From positions 1-64,000 of the forward strand of contig DAHUXN010000026.1 in assembly GCA_027307115.1 (NCBI GenBank): a DNA stretch of 64,000 nucleotides. Reading direction: 5' to 3'. The notes beneath the pieces are model-generated. The model was not told the origin of the DNA and ran no database searches. It saw only the letters and a list, made by a program, of their open reading frames with translations. The stretch comes from Acidobacteriota bacterium. Lineage in GTDB: Bacteria; Acidobacteriota; Terriglobia; Acidiferrales; UBA7541. Below are positions 16,148-24,803 of this stretch, piece by piece. Each line of letters opens with the position of its first letter. Position 1 is the stretch's first letter. The translations under genes were made by a program, and so were the position numbers.

Positions 16148-17503
16148 CTACATCCGGGTAGGCGCAATGCCGAGCGACTTCATCTTGCGGTAGAGGTGGG
16201 TGCGTTCGAGGCCGACGGCGGTGGCCGTCTTGGTCATATTCCATTGATTTTCTTCGAGTTTGCGCAGGATGAATTCGCGCTCGTAAGCAGAGCGCGCCTC
16301 TTGAAGCGTGGCGTAGGGATGCTGTGGGCCGCGTGCGGCGTCGCGGAAAACCTCGGGCGGGAGATGCTGCGGCTCGATGTGTTGCGCGGGCGACATAATC
16401 ACCAGGCGCTCGATCAGGTTTTTCAGTTCGCGGACATTTCCCGGCCACGGATAGCGCAAAAGCACTTCCATGGCGGCGGCTGTCAATTCCTTGGGCTTTT
16501 TTCCGTACGTGCGATTAAACTCCGCGAGGAAGTGGCGCGCGAGGATGGGAATGTCCTCGGTGCGGTCGCGCAGGGGCGGAACAGTGAAAGGAATCACGTT
16601 CAGGCGATAGAACAGGTCTTCGCGAAAGGCGTTGCGTGAGATTTCGTCCTCGAGTTTTTTGTTGGTGGCGGCGATTACCCGAACATCCACAGCAGCCATT
16701 TCGCTCGAGCCGATGGGCTCCACGCGTTGCTCTTCGAGCGCGCGCAGCACCTTCGATTGCGTTTTCAGGCTCATGTCGCCAACTTCGTCGAGGAAGAGCG
16801 TGCCGCTGTCAGCCTTCTGAAATTTGCCGGACTTGTCTTCGCTCGCGCCCGTGAAACTACCCTTGCGATGGCCAAACAATTCGGACTCGATTAGCTCTTC
16901 CGGAATCGCAGCGCAATTGACCTCGACGAAAGGCCCCTGCGCGCGGCTGCTCTGCGCATGGAGAGCGCGCGCGACGAGCTCTTTGCCAGTGCCGCTTTCC
17001 CCATAAATGAGGACGCGGCCATTCGTGGGCGCAGTCAGCGCGATTTGCTGGCGCAGAGCTTTCATCGGGACGCTGTCGCCCAGGATTTGGTAACGCTGTT
17101 CGAGTTCAGCGCGCAGGCGGCGATTCTCTTTTTCCAGGCGTAGATAATCGAGGGCGTTTTTTACGGCAAGCACGGTCTTATCGAGCGAGAGCGGCTTCTC
17201 GATGAAGTCGAATGCGCCGAGCTTGGTGGCGCGCACGGCGGTTTCAATCTTCCCGTGGCCGGAGATCATCACGACCATGGGCGCGCCGTCGCGCTCGTTG
17301 AGGCGTTCGAGAGTTGCAAGACCGTCGATGCCGGGCAGCCAGATATCGAGAAGAATCAGATCGAAAGCGCGCTGGTCAACGGCTTCGATGCATTCCTCGC
17401 CGGAAGCGACGGCCGTGACGTCGTAGCCCTCATCACGAAGAAGCGCGGAGAGCGACTGGCGGATGCCGCTTTCGTCGTCGACGATGAGGATGGAGGCGGG
17501 CAT
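16148..17503 (-). CDS. ntrX: NtrC-family sigma-54 response regulator, NtrX-like
   Basis: This 451-residue protein has a receiver domain (phospho-acceptor Asp53 in LILLDIWLPG), an AAA+ domain with Walker A GESGTGKE (168-175), the sigma-54 contact loop GSFTGA (215-220), Walker B TLFLDEVGDM and arginine-finger region, and a C-terminal Fis-type helix-turn-helix (WNMTKTATAVGLERTHLYRKMKSLG). It would remodel sigma-54 RNA polymerase at its target promoters. It lies 13 bases after the NtrY-like kinase gene on the same strand, so the pair is a two-component system. The NtrX name comes from pairing with an NtrY-like kinase; nitrogen control is not shown. Confidence 0.9.
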   Translation of the reverse strand: MPASILIVDDESGIRQSLSALLRDEGYDVTAVASGEECIEAVDQRAFDLILLDIWLPGIDGLATLERLNERDGAPMVVMISGHGKIETAVRATKLGAFDFIEKPLSLDKTVLAVKNALDYLRLEKENRRLRAELEQRYQILGDSVPMKALRQQIALTAPTNGRVLIYGESGTGKELVARALHAQSSRAQGPFVEVNCAAIPEELIESELFGHRKGSFTGASEDKSGKFQKADSGTLFLDEVGDMSLKTQSKVLRALEEQRVEPIGSSEMAAVDVRVIAATNKKLEDEISRNAFREDLFYRLNVIPFTVPPLRDRTEDIPILARHFLAEFNRTYGKKPKELTAAAMEVLLRYPWPGNVRELKNLIERLVIMSPAQHIEPQHLPPEVFRDAARGPQHPYATLQEARSAYEREFILRKLEENQWNMTKTATAVGLERTHLYRKMKSLGIAPTRM

Positions 17504-17516
17504 TCGAGTCAGTGTT

Positions 17517-19694
17517 TCAGGAATGAGCGCTCGTTTGCGGCGCGGCGACTTCGGCTGCCGGCAGGCGAATCAGGAAGCGCGAGCCCGACGGATGATTGTC
17601 CTCGACGCGCAGCGTGCCGTGATGTTCGCTGACGATGCGGCTAGCGATAGCAAGGCCGAGGCCAGTGCCACGATCTTTCGTCGAGAAATGAGGGAGGAAA
17701 AGTTTGTCCTTGTCCTCGGGCGAAATACCGTGGCCCGTGTCGGCAACTTCGATTTCGATGGCGTCGCCTTGCCCGGCGGCACGCGTGGTGACGGTGATGG
17801 AGCGAAGGGTCGCGCCTTCCAGGGCTTCGGCGGCATTGTCGATCAGATTTACGACAACACGGCGCAGCAATTCAGCATCCACCTTCACGATGGGCAGATT
17901 CGGCGCGAGTTCGCGGTGCAGCGTGATGCCTTCGAGGCGCTCGTGAAATACATCAAGGGCTTCCGAAACGATGGAGTTCATGTCCGTGGGGGCAAGGCGC
18001 GCGGCAGGGAAGCGGGCGAACTGCGAAAATTCGTTGACCAGCGATTCGAGTGTTTCGACTTCGCGTTCGATCAGGTGCGCGCATTCGGAAACAAGCTGCG
18101 GCCATTCGGAGCGATCTTCACGGCGGCGGGAAGGCGAAGAGCGCGCCAGGTGCCGCAGCAGGCGTTGGGCGGAAAGCTGAATCGGCGTGAGCGGATTCTT
18201 GATTTCGTGCGCGATGCGTTGCGCGACTTCCTGCCACGCGGCGGCTTTTTGCGCGCGAAGAAGTTCCGTGACGTCGTCAATGACAACCACGAATCCGGGA
18301 TTGTTGCGACCCGATCCCAACGAACTGACGGTGACGGCGACGTGGTGAAGACGGCCGGCGCTCGAAATTTCGAGTTCCTGGGTGGCAACGCCCATGCGCA
18401 AAGACTGCCGCATCAGTTGGAACACGCGGCGCGCCGCGTCTTCTCCGAGAAGTTCGGCAAGAGAAGTGGCCGAAGCGGCGCGCTCACCGAACATTGTAGC
18501 GGCGGCTGAATTGATGCGATTGACTTTACCGTCTGCGTCGAGAGACAAAACGCCAGTCGGGATATTCTCAAGAATCGTTTCCATCAGCTTGCGGCGACGC
18601 TCGATTTCTTCGAGGGCGTGCTGAAGGCTCTGGGTGAAATCGTCAATTTGCTTGCGCGATTCGCCAAGCTGCGCGGCCATCTGGTTGAACGAGCCGACCA
18701 AGGAGCCCAATTCGTCATGCGCGCGCGTGGTGATGCGGTAGTCCAGGTTGCCGCGGGCGACTTGCTGCGTGGCCTTTGCGAGCGCCTGAATCGGGACGGT
18801 GATGCGTTTGGACAGAAACAGCGCGACCCAAGTGGTGGCGTAAAGAAGCAGCAATGTAATCAGCAGGAGCCCGAGAAGAATTTCGTTCTTGAAGAAGCGC
18901 AGGTGCTGATACTGCGACGAGTACGTTTGCATCTTGGTTTGAATTAGGCTGAGGCGCGTGACGAAATCGTCCGGCAGACCGCGACCAACCATCAGCCAGC
19001 CGCCTCGATACGGCACACGGCCCGCGAGGTAAAGTTTGCGGCCAATTTGCCAGACGTCGGTACCGCTCGGCAGCCCCTGAATTCGGTGAAACATAGCACC
19101 CGGTGCGAAAGCGGGGACGCTGGAAGTTTCGGCACCAGCCTTGCCGGTGGTCCACACGACGTCAAATTCGGAATCCGAGCGTGTGGCGTAGTGGCGCAGA
19201 TCGCGCTCACGGCCGGGAGCGGAGAGCCAGTCGACGACGTCCTGCGCCAAAGTATCCAGGCGTTCGCGCTCCTTCTTGCCCATTTCGTCGATCAAGGCCT
19301 GGCTTTGCTCGTTGGCGATTTCCAGGGGCTTAGGGAACCAAATATCCATGGTGCGATTGACGAGCGCGTAGCTGAAGAAAAACAGAAACACGACGGGCAG
19401 CAGCGAAATGCCCATCGCGCCCAGCACCATTTTTGTCTTGAAACGCGAGCCGAGAATCCCAGCGCGATGTTCGATCCAGAGACGAACAACGCTGCGTATC
19501 AGGATGAACAGGAAAACCAGAAACACGATGAACGTAAACACGGTCAGAGAAAACAGGATGGCGAGTTCGCTGCTGCTCTGCGGGTGAACGGGAGCATTGA
19601 GCGAGCCGAGGGTGAAGATGATTGCGGCCAGCACCGACAGCCCCAAGCCGCCGAAAGCGAGCCAGAGATGACGCGTCCACTTTCGTTTACTCAT
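17517..19694 (-). CDS. ntrY: NtrY-like membrane sensor histidine kinase
   Basis: This 725-residue kinase has three N-terminal hydrophobic helices (about residues 10-33, 45-70, 90-112), an extracytoplasmic stretch, a further helix (LLGLLLITLLLLYATTWVALFL), then HAMP (KRITVPIQALAKATQQVARGNLDYRI), a PAS domain, HisKA with phospho-acceptor His in RIAHEIKNPLTPIQLSAQRLL, and HATPase_c (NLIDNAAEAL, DTGHGISPED, GTGLGLAIA). This is the NtrY layout. The ATG at 19694 overlaps the glycosylase stop by 4 bases (ATGA); an earlier in-frame ATG would lie deep inside the glycosylase gene. The stimulus is unknown. Confidence 0.88.
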   Translation of the reverse strand: MSKRKWTRHLWLAFGGLGLSVLAAIIFTLGSLNAPVHPQSSSELAILFSLTVFTFIVFLVFLFILIRSVVRLWIEHRAGILGSRFKTKMVLGAMGISLLPVVFLFFFSYALVNRTMDIWFPKPLEIANEQSQALIDEMGKKERERLDTLAQDVVDWLSAPGRERDLRHYATRSDSEFDVVWTTGKAGAETSSVPAFAPGAMFHRIQGLPSGTDVWQIGRKLYLAGRVPYRGGWLMVGRGLPDDFVTRLSLIQTKMQTYSSQYQHLRFFKNEILLGLLLITLLLLYATTWVALFLSKRITVPIQALAKATQQVARGNLDYRITTRAHDELGSLVGSFNQMAAQLGESRKQIDDFTQSLQHALEEIERRRKLMETILENIPTGVLSLDADGKVNRINSAAATMFGERAASATSLAELLGEDAARRVFQLMRQSLRMGVATQELEISSAGRLHHVAVTVSSLGSGRNNPGFVVVIDDVTELLRAQKAAAWQEVAQRIAHEIKNPLTPIQLSAQRLLRHLARSSPSRRREDRSEWPQLVSECAHLIEREVETLESLVNEFSQFARFPAARLAPTDMNSIVSEALDVFHERLEGITLHRELAPNLPIVKVDAELLRRVVVNLIDNAAEALEGATLRSITVTTRAAGQGDAIEIEVADTGHGISPEDKDKLFLPHFSTKDRGTGLGLAIASRIVSEHHGTLRVEDNHPSGSRFLIRLPAAEVAAPQTSAHS

Positions 19695-20419
19695 CGCGGC
19701 GCCTCGAGAAATGGTCCCAGCGGACACTCCGAGCAGCGCGGGTCGCGGGGGCGGCACCAGTTCTTGCCAACGTTGACGAGCAGCGCATGGAACTCATTGT
19801 AGCGCGATACGTCCCGCGGAAGATGAGACTCGATGAGTGTGCGTATTTCCTCATAGGTAGCTTGGTCACCTACCCAGCCGTGACGGGAGAGGATGCGCTT
19901 TGTATAGGCGTCGACGACGAAGATTTCCTTGGCTCCAGCGTAGAGGAGAATCGAATCCGCAGTCTCCGGGCCGATGCCATGAACGCCGAGGAGCTTTTCG
20001 CGAAGTTCGGCCGTGGGTGTTTGAAACATGCGTTTCAGCGAACCTGAGTATTCATCACGCAGAAAGCGGACAAAAGCCTTCAACTTCTTCGCTTTTTGCC
20101 GAAAGTAGCCCGAAGAACGAATCAAACACGCGAGATGCGCCGGAGAGACGCGCCCGATCGCCCGTGGCGATAGAAGATGCTCGCGGCGCAAATTGGCAAT
20201 GGCGCGCTCGACGTTCGTCCAGTTCGTGTTCTGCGTAAGAATTGCTCCTACAATCACCTCGAATGGCGTTTTCGCGGGCCACCACGATTGTGGTCCGAGG
20301 CTTTCGTAGAGGGTTTGGTAATATGACCTCAATGGGGTAGCAGCAGGAGGCGCGGTTCCCGTGCGTCTCGGGATTTCCCTCTGTTGAAAATCTGCGGCGA
20401 TTATCGCTTCTTGGGGCAT
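19691..20419 (-). CDS. endonuclease III-related DNA glycosylase (HhH-GPD, MagIII/COG2231-like)
   Basis: This 242-residue protein has the helix-hairpin-helix of the endonuclease III superfamily (LLGVHGIGPETADSILLYA) and the catalytic Asp in FVVDAYTKR. Two differences from classical Nth are visible. The lyase lysine of GVGRKTAN is replaced by Glu (GIGPETAD), as expected for a monofunctional glycosylase. The C-terminal iron-sulfur motif has only three cysteines (C-x6-C-x2-C), with Leu where the fourth is expected, 4 residues before the end. An alkylpurine or mismatch glycosylase role is inferred from related proteins. It is the first gene of an overlapping block with the NtrY/NtrX-like pair. Confidence 0.8.
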   Translation of the reverse strand: MPQEAIIAADFQQREIPRRTGTAPPAATPLRSYYQTLYESLGPQSWWPAKTPFEVIVGAILTQNTNWTNVERAIANLRREHLLSPRAIGRVSPAHLACLIRSSGYFRQKAKKLKAFVRFLRDEYSGSLKRMFQTPTAELREKLLGVHGIGPETADSILLYAGAKEIFVVDAYTKRILSRHGWVGDQATYEEIRTLIESHLPRDVSRYNEFHALLVNVGKNWCRPRDPRCSECPLGPFLEAPR

Positions 20420-20427
20420 CCGCAGCC

Positions 20428-20456
20428 AAGATAACCAGCAAAAAATGGCAAGTCAA
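20428..20456 (-). promoter_or_regulatory. sigma-70-like promoter of the glycosylase-ntrYX block
   Basis: On the minus strand TTGACT (20456-20451) and TATCTT (20433-20428) are separated by exactly 17 bases. Transcription would begin about 2 bases before the ATG at 20419, making the message nearly leaderless. Confidence 0.5.
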
Positions 20457-20483
20457 GGAACCAGCTGAAAAGGTTCGCGCAGC

Positions 20484-20499
20484 CTGTACGTGCGTACAG
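20484..20499. promoter_or_regulatory. CTGT-N8-ACAG palindrome (LexA-box-like) in a divergent promoter region
   Basis: CTGTACG, a central TG, then CGTACAG form a perfect 7-bp inverted repeat that fits the enterobacterial SOS-box pattern CTGT-N8-ACAG. It lies between a DNA-repair gene (minus) and pilB (plus), 28 bases upstream of the glycosylase -35. Acidobacteriota LexA specificity is not known to me, so the regulator is open. Confidence 0.3.
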
Positions 20500-20551
20500 T
20501 GGCTGTTACAGAACGACCCGAAAGGGGACATCGGATTCCTACTCGGCTGCG

Positions 20552-20560
20552 TGCTAATCT
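20552..20560 (+). promoter_or_regulatory. extended -10 candidate for the pilB operon
   Basis: TGCTAATCT carries an extended -10 (TG-N-TAATCT) 37 bases before the pilB ATG at 20598. No good -35 is seen. GGGAG at 20585-20589 serves as the ribosome binding site. Confidence 0.3.
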
Positions 20561-20597
20561 TTGGACTCCGAGCAGTCTGCGTATGGGAGTGCTGTGA

Positions 20598-22313
20598 ATG
20601 TCGTCGCGTCTTGGTGAAATTCTGGTTCGAGACAGTCTGATCACATCCGATCAGCTTAAGCAGGCGCTTGACCATCAGAAGAGGGAAGGCGGGCGGCTGG
20701 GGACCTGCCTGGTGAAATTGGGGCTGGTCAGCGACGAAGACATCACCGCCGTCCTTTCGCGCCAATACGGCGTGCCTTCCATAAACCTGAAGTTCTACGA
20801 AGTGGATCCCTCGGTCATCAAATTGATTCCACAAGAAACCGCGGTGCGATACCAGATTGTGCCGTTGTCGCGCGTGGGCTCAACGCTGACGATAGCGATG
20901 ACGGATCCGACGAACGTCTTCGCCATGGACGATATCAAGTTCATGACGGGATTCAACGTAGAGCCCGTGGTGGCGTCGGAATCGGCGATTTCCGAAGCGA
21001 TTGGGAAGTTTTACGGGGCGGCGGAGAGCGTCGAAGAACTTGACAAGGTGATGAAAGACCTTGCGGGCGAAGACGCAGCTCTCGAACTGTCGCAAGAAGA
21101 GGCCGATATGGATTTGGCCTCGCTCGAGAAAGCCGCTGAAGAAGCACCGATCATCAAGCTGGTGAACCTGATTTTGACGGACGCCGTGAAGCGCGGCGCG
21201 AGCGATATTCACGTGGAGCCGTACGAGAAAGAATATCGCGTGCGGTTCCGCATCGATGGCATTTTGCAGAACGTGATGTCGCCGCCGATGAAATTGAGAG
21301 ACGCGATCACGAGTCGCATCAAGATCATGGCCAAGCTGGACATCAGCGAAAAGCGACTGCCGCAAGACGGCCGCATCATGATCAAGTACATCAAGGACGG
21401 AAGGAAAAAGGAACTGGATTTCCGCGTCTCGACCGTGCCGACCCTTTTCGGCGAAAAGATCGTCATGCGGCTGCTGGACAAGGAAAACCTGCGGCTGGAC
21501 ATGACGAAATTGGGATTCGAGCAGGAATCGCTCGAGAAATTCGCAAAAGCTATCTTGCGGCCGTACGGCATGGTGCTCGTTACCGGGCCGACTGGTTCGG
21601 GTAAAACCAACACTTTGTATTCGTCGGTGGCGAAGTTGAACACGCTTGAAACTAACATCATGACCGCCGAGGACCCGGTCGAGTTCCAGTTGGCAGGCAT
21701 CAACCAGGTCCAAATGAAGGAACAGATCGGGCTGAATTTCGCGTCCGCTTTGCGCGCTTTCCTGCGGCAGGACCCTAACATCATTCTGGTCGGCGAAATC
21801 CGCGACTTCGAAACGGCGGAAATCGCCGTGAAGGCGGCACTCACTGGCCACCTGGTTCTGTCGACTCTGCACACGAACGACGCGCCTTCGACGATCAGCC
21901 GGTTAATGAACATGGGCATCGAGCCATTTCTGGTGGCGACGTCGGTGAACTTGATTTGCGCGCAACGTCTGGTGCGGCGGGTCTGTTCGCAATGTAAAGA
22001 ACCGATGAACATCACGCCACAGGCGCTCGTTGACGCGGGCTACACGACCGAAGAGGCGAAAACGACCACGGTGTATCACGGGCGCGGCTGCGGAACGTGC
22101 AACAACACGGGCTACAAAGGGCGCGTCGGCTTATACGAAGTGATGGAAATCAGCGACGAATTGAAGGAATTAATTCTGGTGGGCGCTTCCGCGCTGGAAT
22201 TGCGGAAAAAGGCTTTGGACAACGGAATGATTACGCTGCGCCGCAGCGGCTTGATCAAGATTGCGTCGGGGCAGACAACGATGGAAGAAGTAATACGCGA
22301 GACCGTGCTTTAG
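20598..22313 (+). CDS. pilB: type IV pilus extension ATPase PilB
   Basis: This 571-residue secretion ATPase powers pilus polymerisation at the inner membrane. Seen: an N-terminal GspE-N/MshEN domain (LGEILVRDSLITSDQLKQALDHQ), a linker, Walker A GPTGSGKTNTLY (near residue 330), Asp box (MTAEDPVEFQL), Walker B (ILVGEIRDFETAEIA), His box (TGHLVLSTLHTNDA) and a tetracysteine zinc motif (CSQCKEP...GCGTCNNTGYKGR). Length is normal. It is the first gene of pilB-pilT-pilC-pilS-pilR, an order familiar from Geobacter and Myxococcus. pilT follows 15 bases later. Confidence 0.95.
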   Translation: MSSRLGEILVRDSLITSDQLKQALDHQKREGGRLGTCLVKLGLVSDEDITAVLSRQYGVPSINLKFYEVDPSVIKLIPQETAVRYQIVPLSRVGSTLTIAMTDPTNVFAMDDIKFMTGFNVEPVVASESAISEAIGKFYGAAESVEELDKVMKDLAGEDAALELSQEEADMDLASLEKAAEEAPIIKLVNLILTDAVKRGASDIHVEPYEKEYRVRFRIDGILQNVMSPPMKLRDAITSRIKIMAKLDISEKRLPQDGRIMIKYIKDGRKKELDFRVSTVPTLFGEKIVMRLLDKENLRLDMTKLGFEQESLEKFAKAILRPYGMVLVTGPTGSGKTNTLYSSVAKLNTLETNIMTAEDPVEFQLAGINQVQMKEQIGLNFASALRAFLRQDPNIILVGEIRDFETAEIAVKAALTGHLVLSTLHTNDAPSTISRLMNMGIEPFLVATSVNLICAQRLVRRVCSQCKEPMNITPQALVDAGYTTEEAKTTTVYHGRGCGTCNNTGYKGRVGLYEVMEISDELKELILVGASALELRKKALDNGMITLRRSGLIKIASGQTTMEEVIRETVL

Positions 22314-22328
22314 ACGAAGGAGTGGAAG

Positions 22329-23441
22329 ATGTCGAGTATTTCGTTAAGCGAACTACTGAAGAAGATGATCGAAATGGGCGGGAGCGACTTGCACTTGTCA
22401 ACGAACAGCGCGCCGCGCATCCGCGTAAACGGGAATCTGCGGCCGCTGGACATGCCGCCGCTCTCGGCGGCGGACACCAAGGCTCTTGCCTATAGCGTGC
22501 TCACGGATGCGCAGAAACACCGCCTCGAGGAAAATCTTGAACTGGACTTCTCGTTTGGATTGAAAAGCCTTGCGCGCTTCCGCGGAAATATTTTCCATCA
22601 ACGCGGGGCTGTCGCGGCGGTGTTCAGGACAATTCCCTGGGAGATCAAGACGTTCGACGGGCTGGGCTTGCCCGCCGTTGTAAAGACGCTGTGCGACAAG
22701 CCGCGCGGGTTAGTGCTGGTGACAGGGCCGACGGGCTCGGGCAAATCCACCACGCTCGCGGCCATGCTGGACAGGATCAACAACGAACGTGAAGAGCACA
22801 TGATCACGATCGAGGATCCCATCGAGTTCCTTCACAACCACAAGAAATGTCTGGTCAATCAGCGCGAGGTGCATTCGGATACGCATTCTTTCGCCAATTC
22901 GCTGCGAGCGGCGTTGCGCGAAGACCCAGACGTCGTGCTGATCGGCGAAATGCGCGATCTGGAGACGATCGAATCCGCGTTGCGAATTGCAGAGACGGGC
23001 CACTTGACTTTCGCAACGTTGCACACGAACTCGGCGCTTTCGACCATCAACCGTATCGTGGACGTGTTCCCGGCGCACCAGCAGCCGCAGGTGCGGGCGC
23101 AGCTATCGATGGTGCTGGAAGGGATTCTTTGCCAATCGCTGTTGCCGCGCATCGACGGGCGCGGGCGCGCGATGATCATGGAAATTCTGATTCCGACTTC
23201 CGCGATCCGCAACCTGATCCGCGAAGACAAAATTCACCAGATCTATTCGGCCATGCAAACAGGCACGGGACAAACAGGAATGCAGACGTTCAACCAATCA
23301 CTCGCAAACGCGTACTTCCAGAAGGCTATCAGCATGGAAACAGCGCTTTTGCGCTCATCGAACCCAGACGAATTGCAGGATTTGATCAATCGTGGAGTGA
23401 CATCGCCAGTGGCTACGGTAAAGTCCCCTGCGCGCCGTTAA
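22329..23441 (+). CDS. pilT: type IV pilus retraction ATPase PilT
   Basis: This 370-residue hexameric ATPase drives pilus retraction. Seen: an N-terminal PAS-like domain (GGSDLHLSTNSAPRIRVNGNLRPL), Walker A GPTGSGKSTTLAA (from about residue 132), Asp box (ITIEDPIEFLH), Walker B (VVLIGEMRDLETIESAL), His box (TGHLTFATLHTNSA) and the AIRNLIRED motif near residue 292, which is diagnostic for PilT and needed for retraction. It lies between pilB and pilC with short gaps, so it is co-transcribed. Confidence 0.96.
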   Translation: MSSISLSELLKKMIEMGGSDLHLSTNSAPRIRVNGNLRPLDMPPLSAADTKALAYSVLTDAQKHRLEENLELDFSFGLKSLARFRGNIFHQRGAVAAVFRTIPWEIKTFDGLGLPAVVKTLCDKPRGLVLVTGPTGSGKSTTLAAMLDRINNEREEHMITIEDPIEFLHNHKKCLVNQREVHSDTHSFANSLRAALREDPDVVLIGEMRDLETIESALRIAETGHLTFATLHTNSALSTINRIVDVFPAHQQPQVRAQLSMVLEGILCQSLLPRIDGRGRAMIMEILIPTSAIRNLIREDKIHQIYSAMQTGTGQTGMQTFNQSLANAYFQKAISMETALLRSSNPDELQDLINRGVTSPVATVKSPARR

Positions 23442-23480
23442 TGGCGGTAAAAGGGAAAAGGGAAATAGGAGGTAAGGAAC

Positions 23481-24695
23481 ATGCCGGTCTTTACATATAC
23501 AGGAGTGAATCGGGGCGGAACGACGGTCACGGGAGAACGCACCGCAACGAACAAAGCCGAAGTGCAGACACAACTGCGGCGGGAGCAAATCAACGTCAGC
23601 AAGGTGTCGGAGAAAGGCAAGGAGTTCGCCTTTCCGACCTTCGGCGGTGGCGTGAAAGCCAAGGAACTCGCCATTTTCACGCGACAGTTCTCGGTGATGA
23701 TCGATGCCGGGTTGCCGCTGGTGCAGTGTTTGGAGATTCTTGCGAATCAGCAGGAGAACAAGACTTTCCAGAAGATACTGACTGGCGTTCGCGCCTCGGT
23801 GGAAGGCGGCGCCACGCTGTCGTCTTCGATGAAGCAGTATGAAAAAGTCTTCGACCCCCTCTACCACAACATGGTGGAGGCGGGCGAAACGGGCGGTATC
23901 TTAGACACGATTTTGCAGCGGCTCTCCACCTATATCGAGCAAAATGTCAAACTCACGCGAGCGGTGAAGTCGGCGTTGATCTATCCTATTTCGGTGCTTG
24001 GCATTGCGGGGGCTGTAGTCGTTTTGCTGCTGTGGAAGGTGGTCCCGATATTTGTCACGCTGTTTGCGGGACTTGGAGCGGACTTGCCGCTTCCGACGCG
24101 CATCGTGATTGGCTTGAGCCGATTTATTGGAAGCTGGTTTGGATTTCTGATCCTGGCATTCTTTGTTGGGGCGGTGGTCGGATTGAAGGTATGGTACGGA
24201 ACCGCGCAGGGAAGATATGCCATTGACGCGACATTGCTCAAGCTTCCGATTCTCGGGATGATCCTGCGGAAAATTGCGGTCGCGCGTTTCACGCGCACGC
24301 TGGGCACATTGATCTCGAGCGGTGTTCCTATTTTGGAAGGTTTGGATATCACCGCAAGGACGTCCGGCAACGCGATCGTTGAACGCGCCATCCAAAAAAC
24401 ACGTAAGGCTGTCGAGGCGGGCCGTTCGTTGGTTGACCCACTCAAGGAAACAGATGTCTTCCCGGGCATGGTGACGCAGATGATTGCGGTGGGCGAACAA
24501 ACCGGCGCGATGGACACCATGTTGCAGAAGATTGCCGACTTCTACGAAGCTGAAGTCGACGCTGCCGTCAAGGATTTGCTGACACTGCTCGAACCGGTCA
24601 TGATCGTGTTCCTGGGAGTCGTAGTCGGCGGAGTCGTCATATCGATGTACTTGCCGCTGTTCTCGCTGATCGGCAAGCTGGCAAACGGCGCCTAG
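23481..24695 (+). CDS. pilC: type IV pilus inner-membrane platform protein PilC
   Basis: This 404-residue GspF/PilC-family protein anchors the assembly ATPases. It has the usual two cytoplasmic GspF repeats (KELAIFTRQFSVMIDAGLPLVQCLEIL and VARFTRTLGTLISSGVPILEGLDI) and membrane helices at about residues 170-195, 222-245 and 375-398. Both GspF domains carry the G(E/D)QTGAMD/AGETGGILD signature. AGGAGG lies upstream of the ATG. It ends the pilB-pilT-pilC set; a second PilC-family gene is at 34915-36126. Confidence 0.94.
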   Translation: MPVFTYTGVNRGGTTVTGERTATNKAEVQTQLRREQINVSKVSEKGKEFAFPTFGGGVKAKELAIFTRQFSVMIDAGLPLVQCLEILANQQENKTFQKILTGVRASVEGGATLSSSMKQYEKVFDPLYHNMVEAGETGGILDTILQRLSTYIEQNVKLTRAVKSALIYPISVLGIAGAVVVLLLWKVVPIFVTLFAGLGADLPLPTRIVIGLSRFIGSWFGFLILAFFVGAVVGLKVWYGTAQGRYAIDATLLKLPILGMILRKIAVARFTRTLGTLISSGVPILEGLDITARTSGNAIVERAIQKTRKAVEAGRSLVDPLKETDVFPGMVTQMIAVGEQTGAMDTMLQKIADFYEAEVDAAVKDLLTLLEPVMIVFLGVVVGGVVISMYLPLFSLIGKLANGA

Positions 24696-24743
24696 GGAAC
24701 TTTGCTCGCCAACAAGAACGGTCCTCGGCTGTTTCGGGCAGTG

Positions 24744-24778
24744 GCGGCTTCCTGCTGCGTGTTATAGCGGGAAGCCGC
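24744..24778. other. stem-loop between pilC and pilS
   Basis: GCGGCTTCC (24744-24752) pairs perfectly with GGAAGCCGC (24770-24778) around a 17-base loop. No T-run follows, so it may slow rather than stop transcription, or stabilise the pilBTC message. Confidence 0.4.
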
Positions 24779-24803
24779 GTGGCAGTTTGTCCTGCTGAGT
24801 GCA

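Noticed and set aside
24744-24778. Terminator between pilC and pilS
   Set aside because: The stem is perfect, but the loop is long and no T-run follows, so I list it only as a stem-loop.
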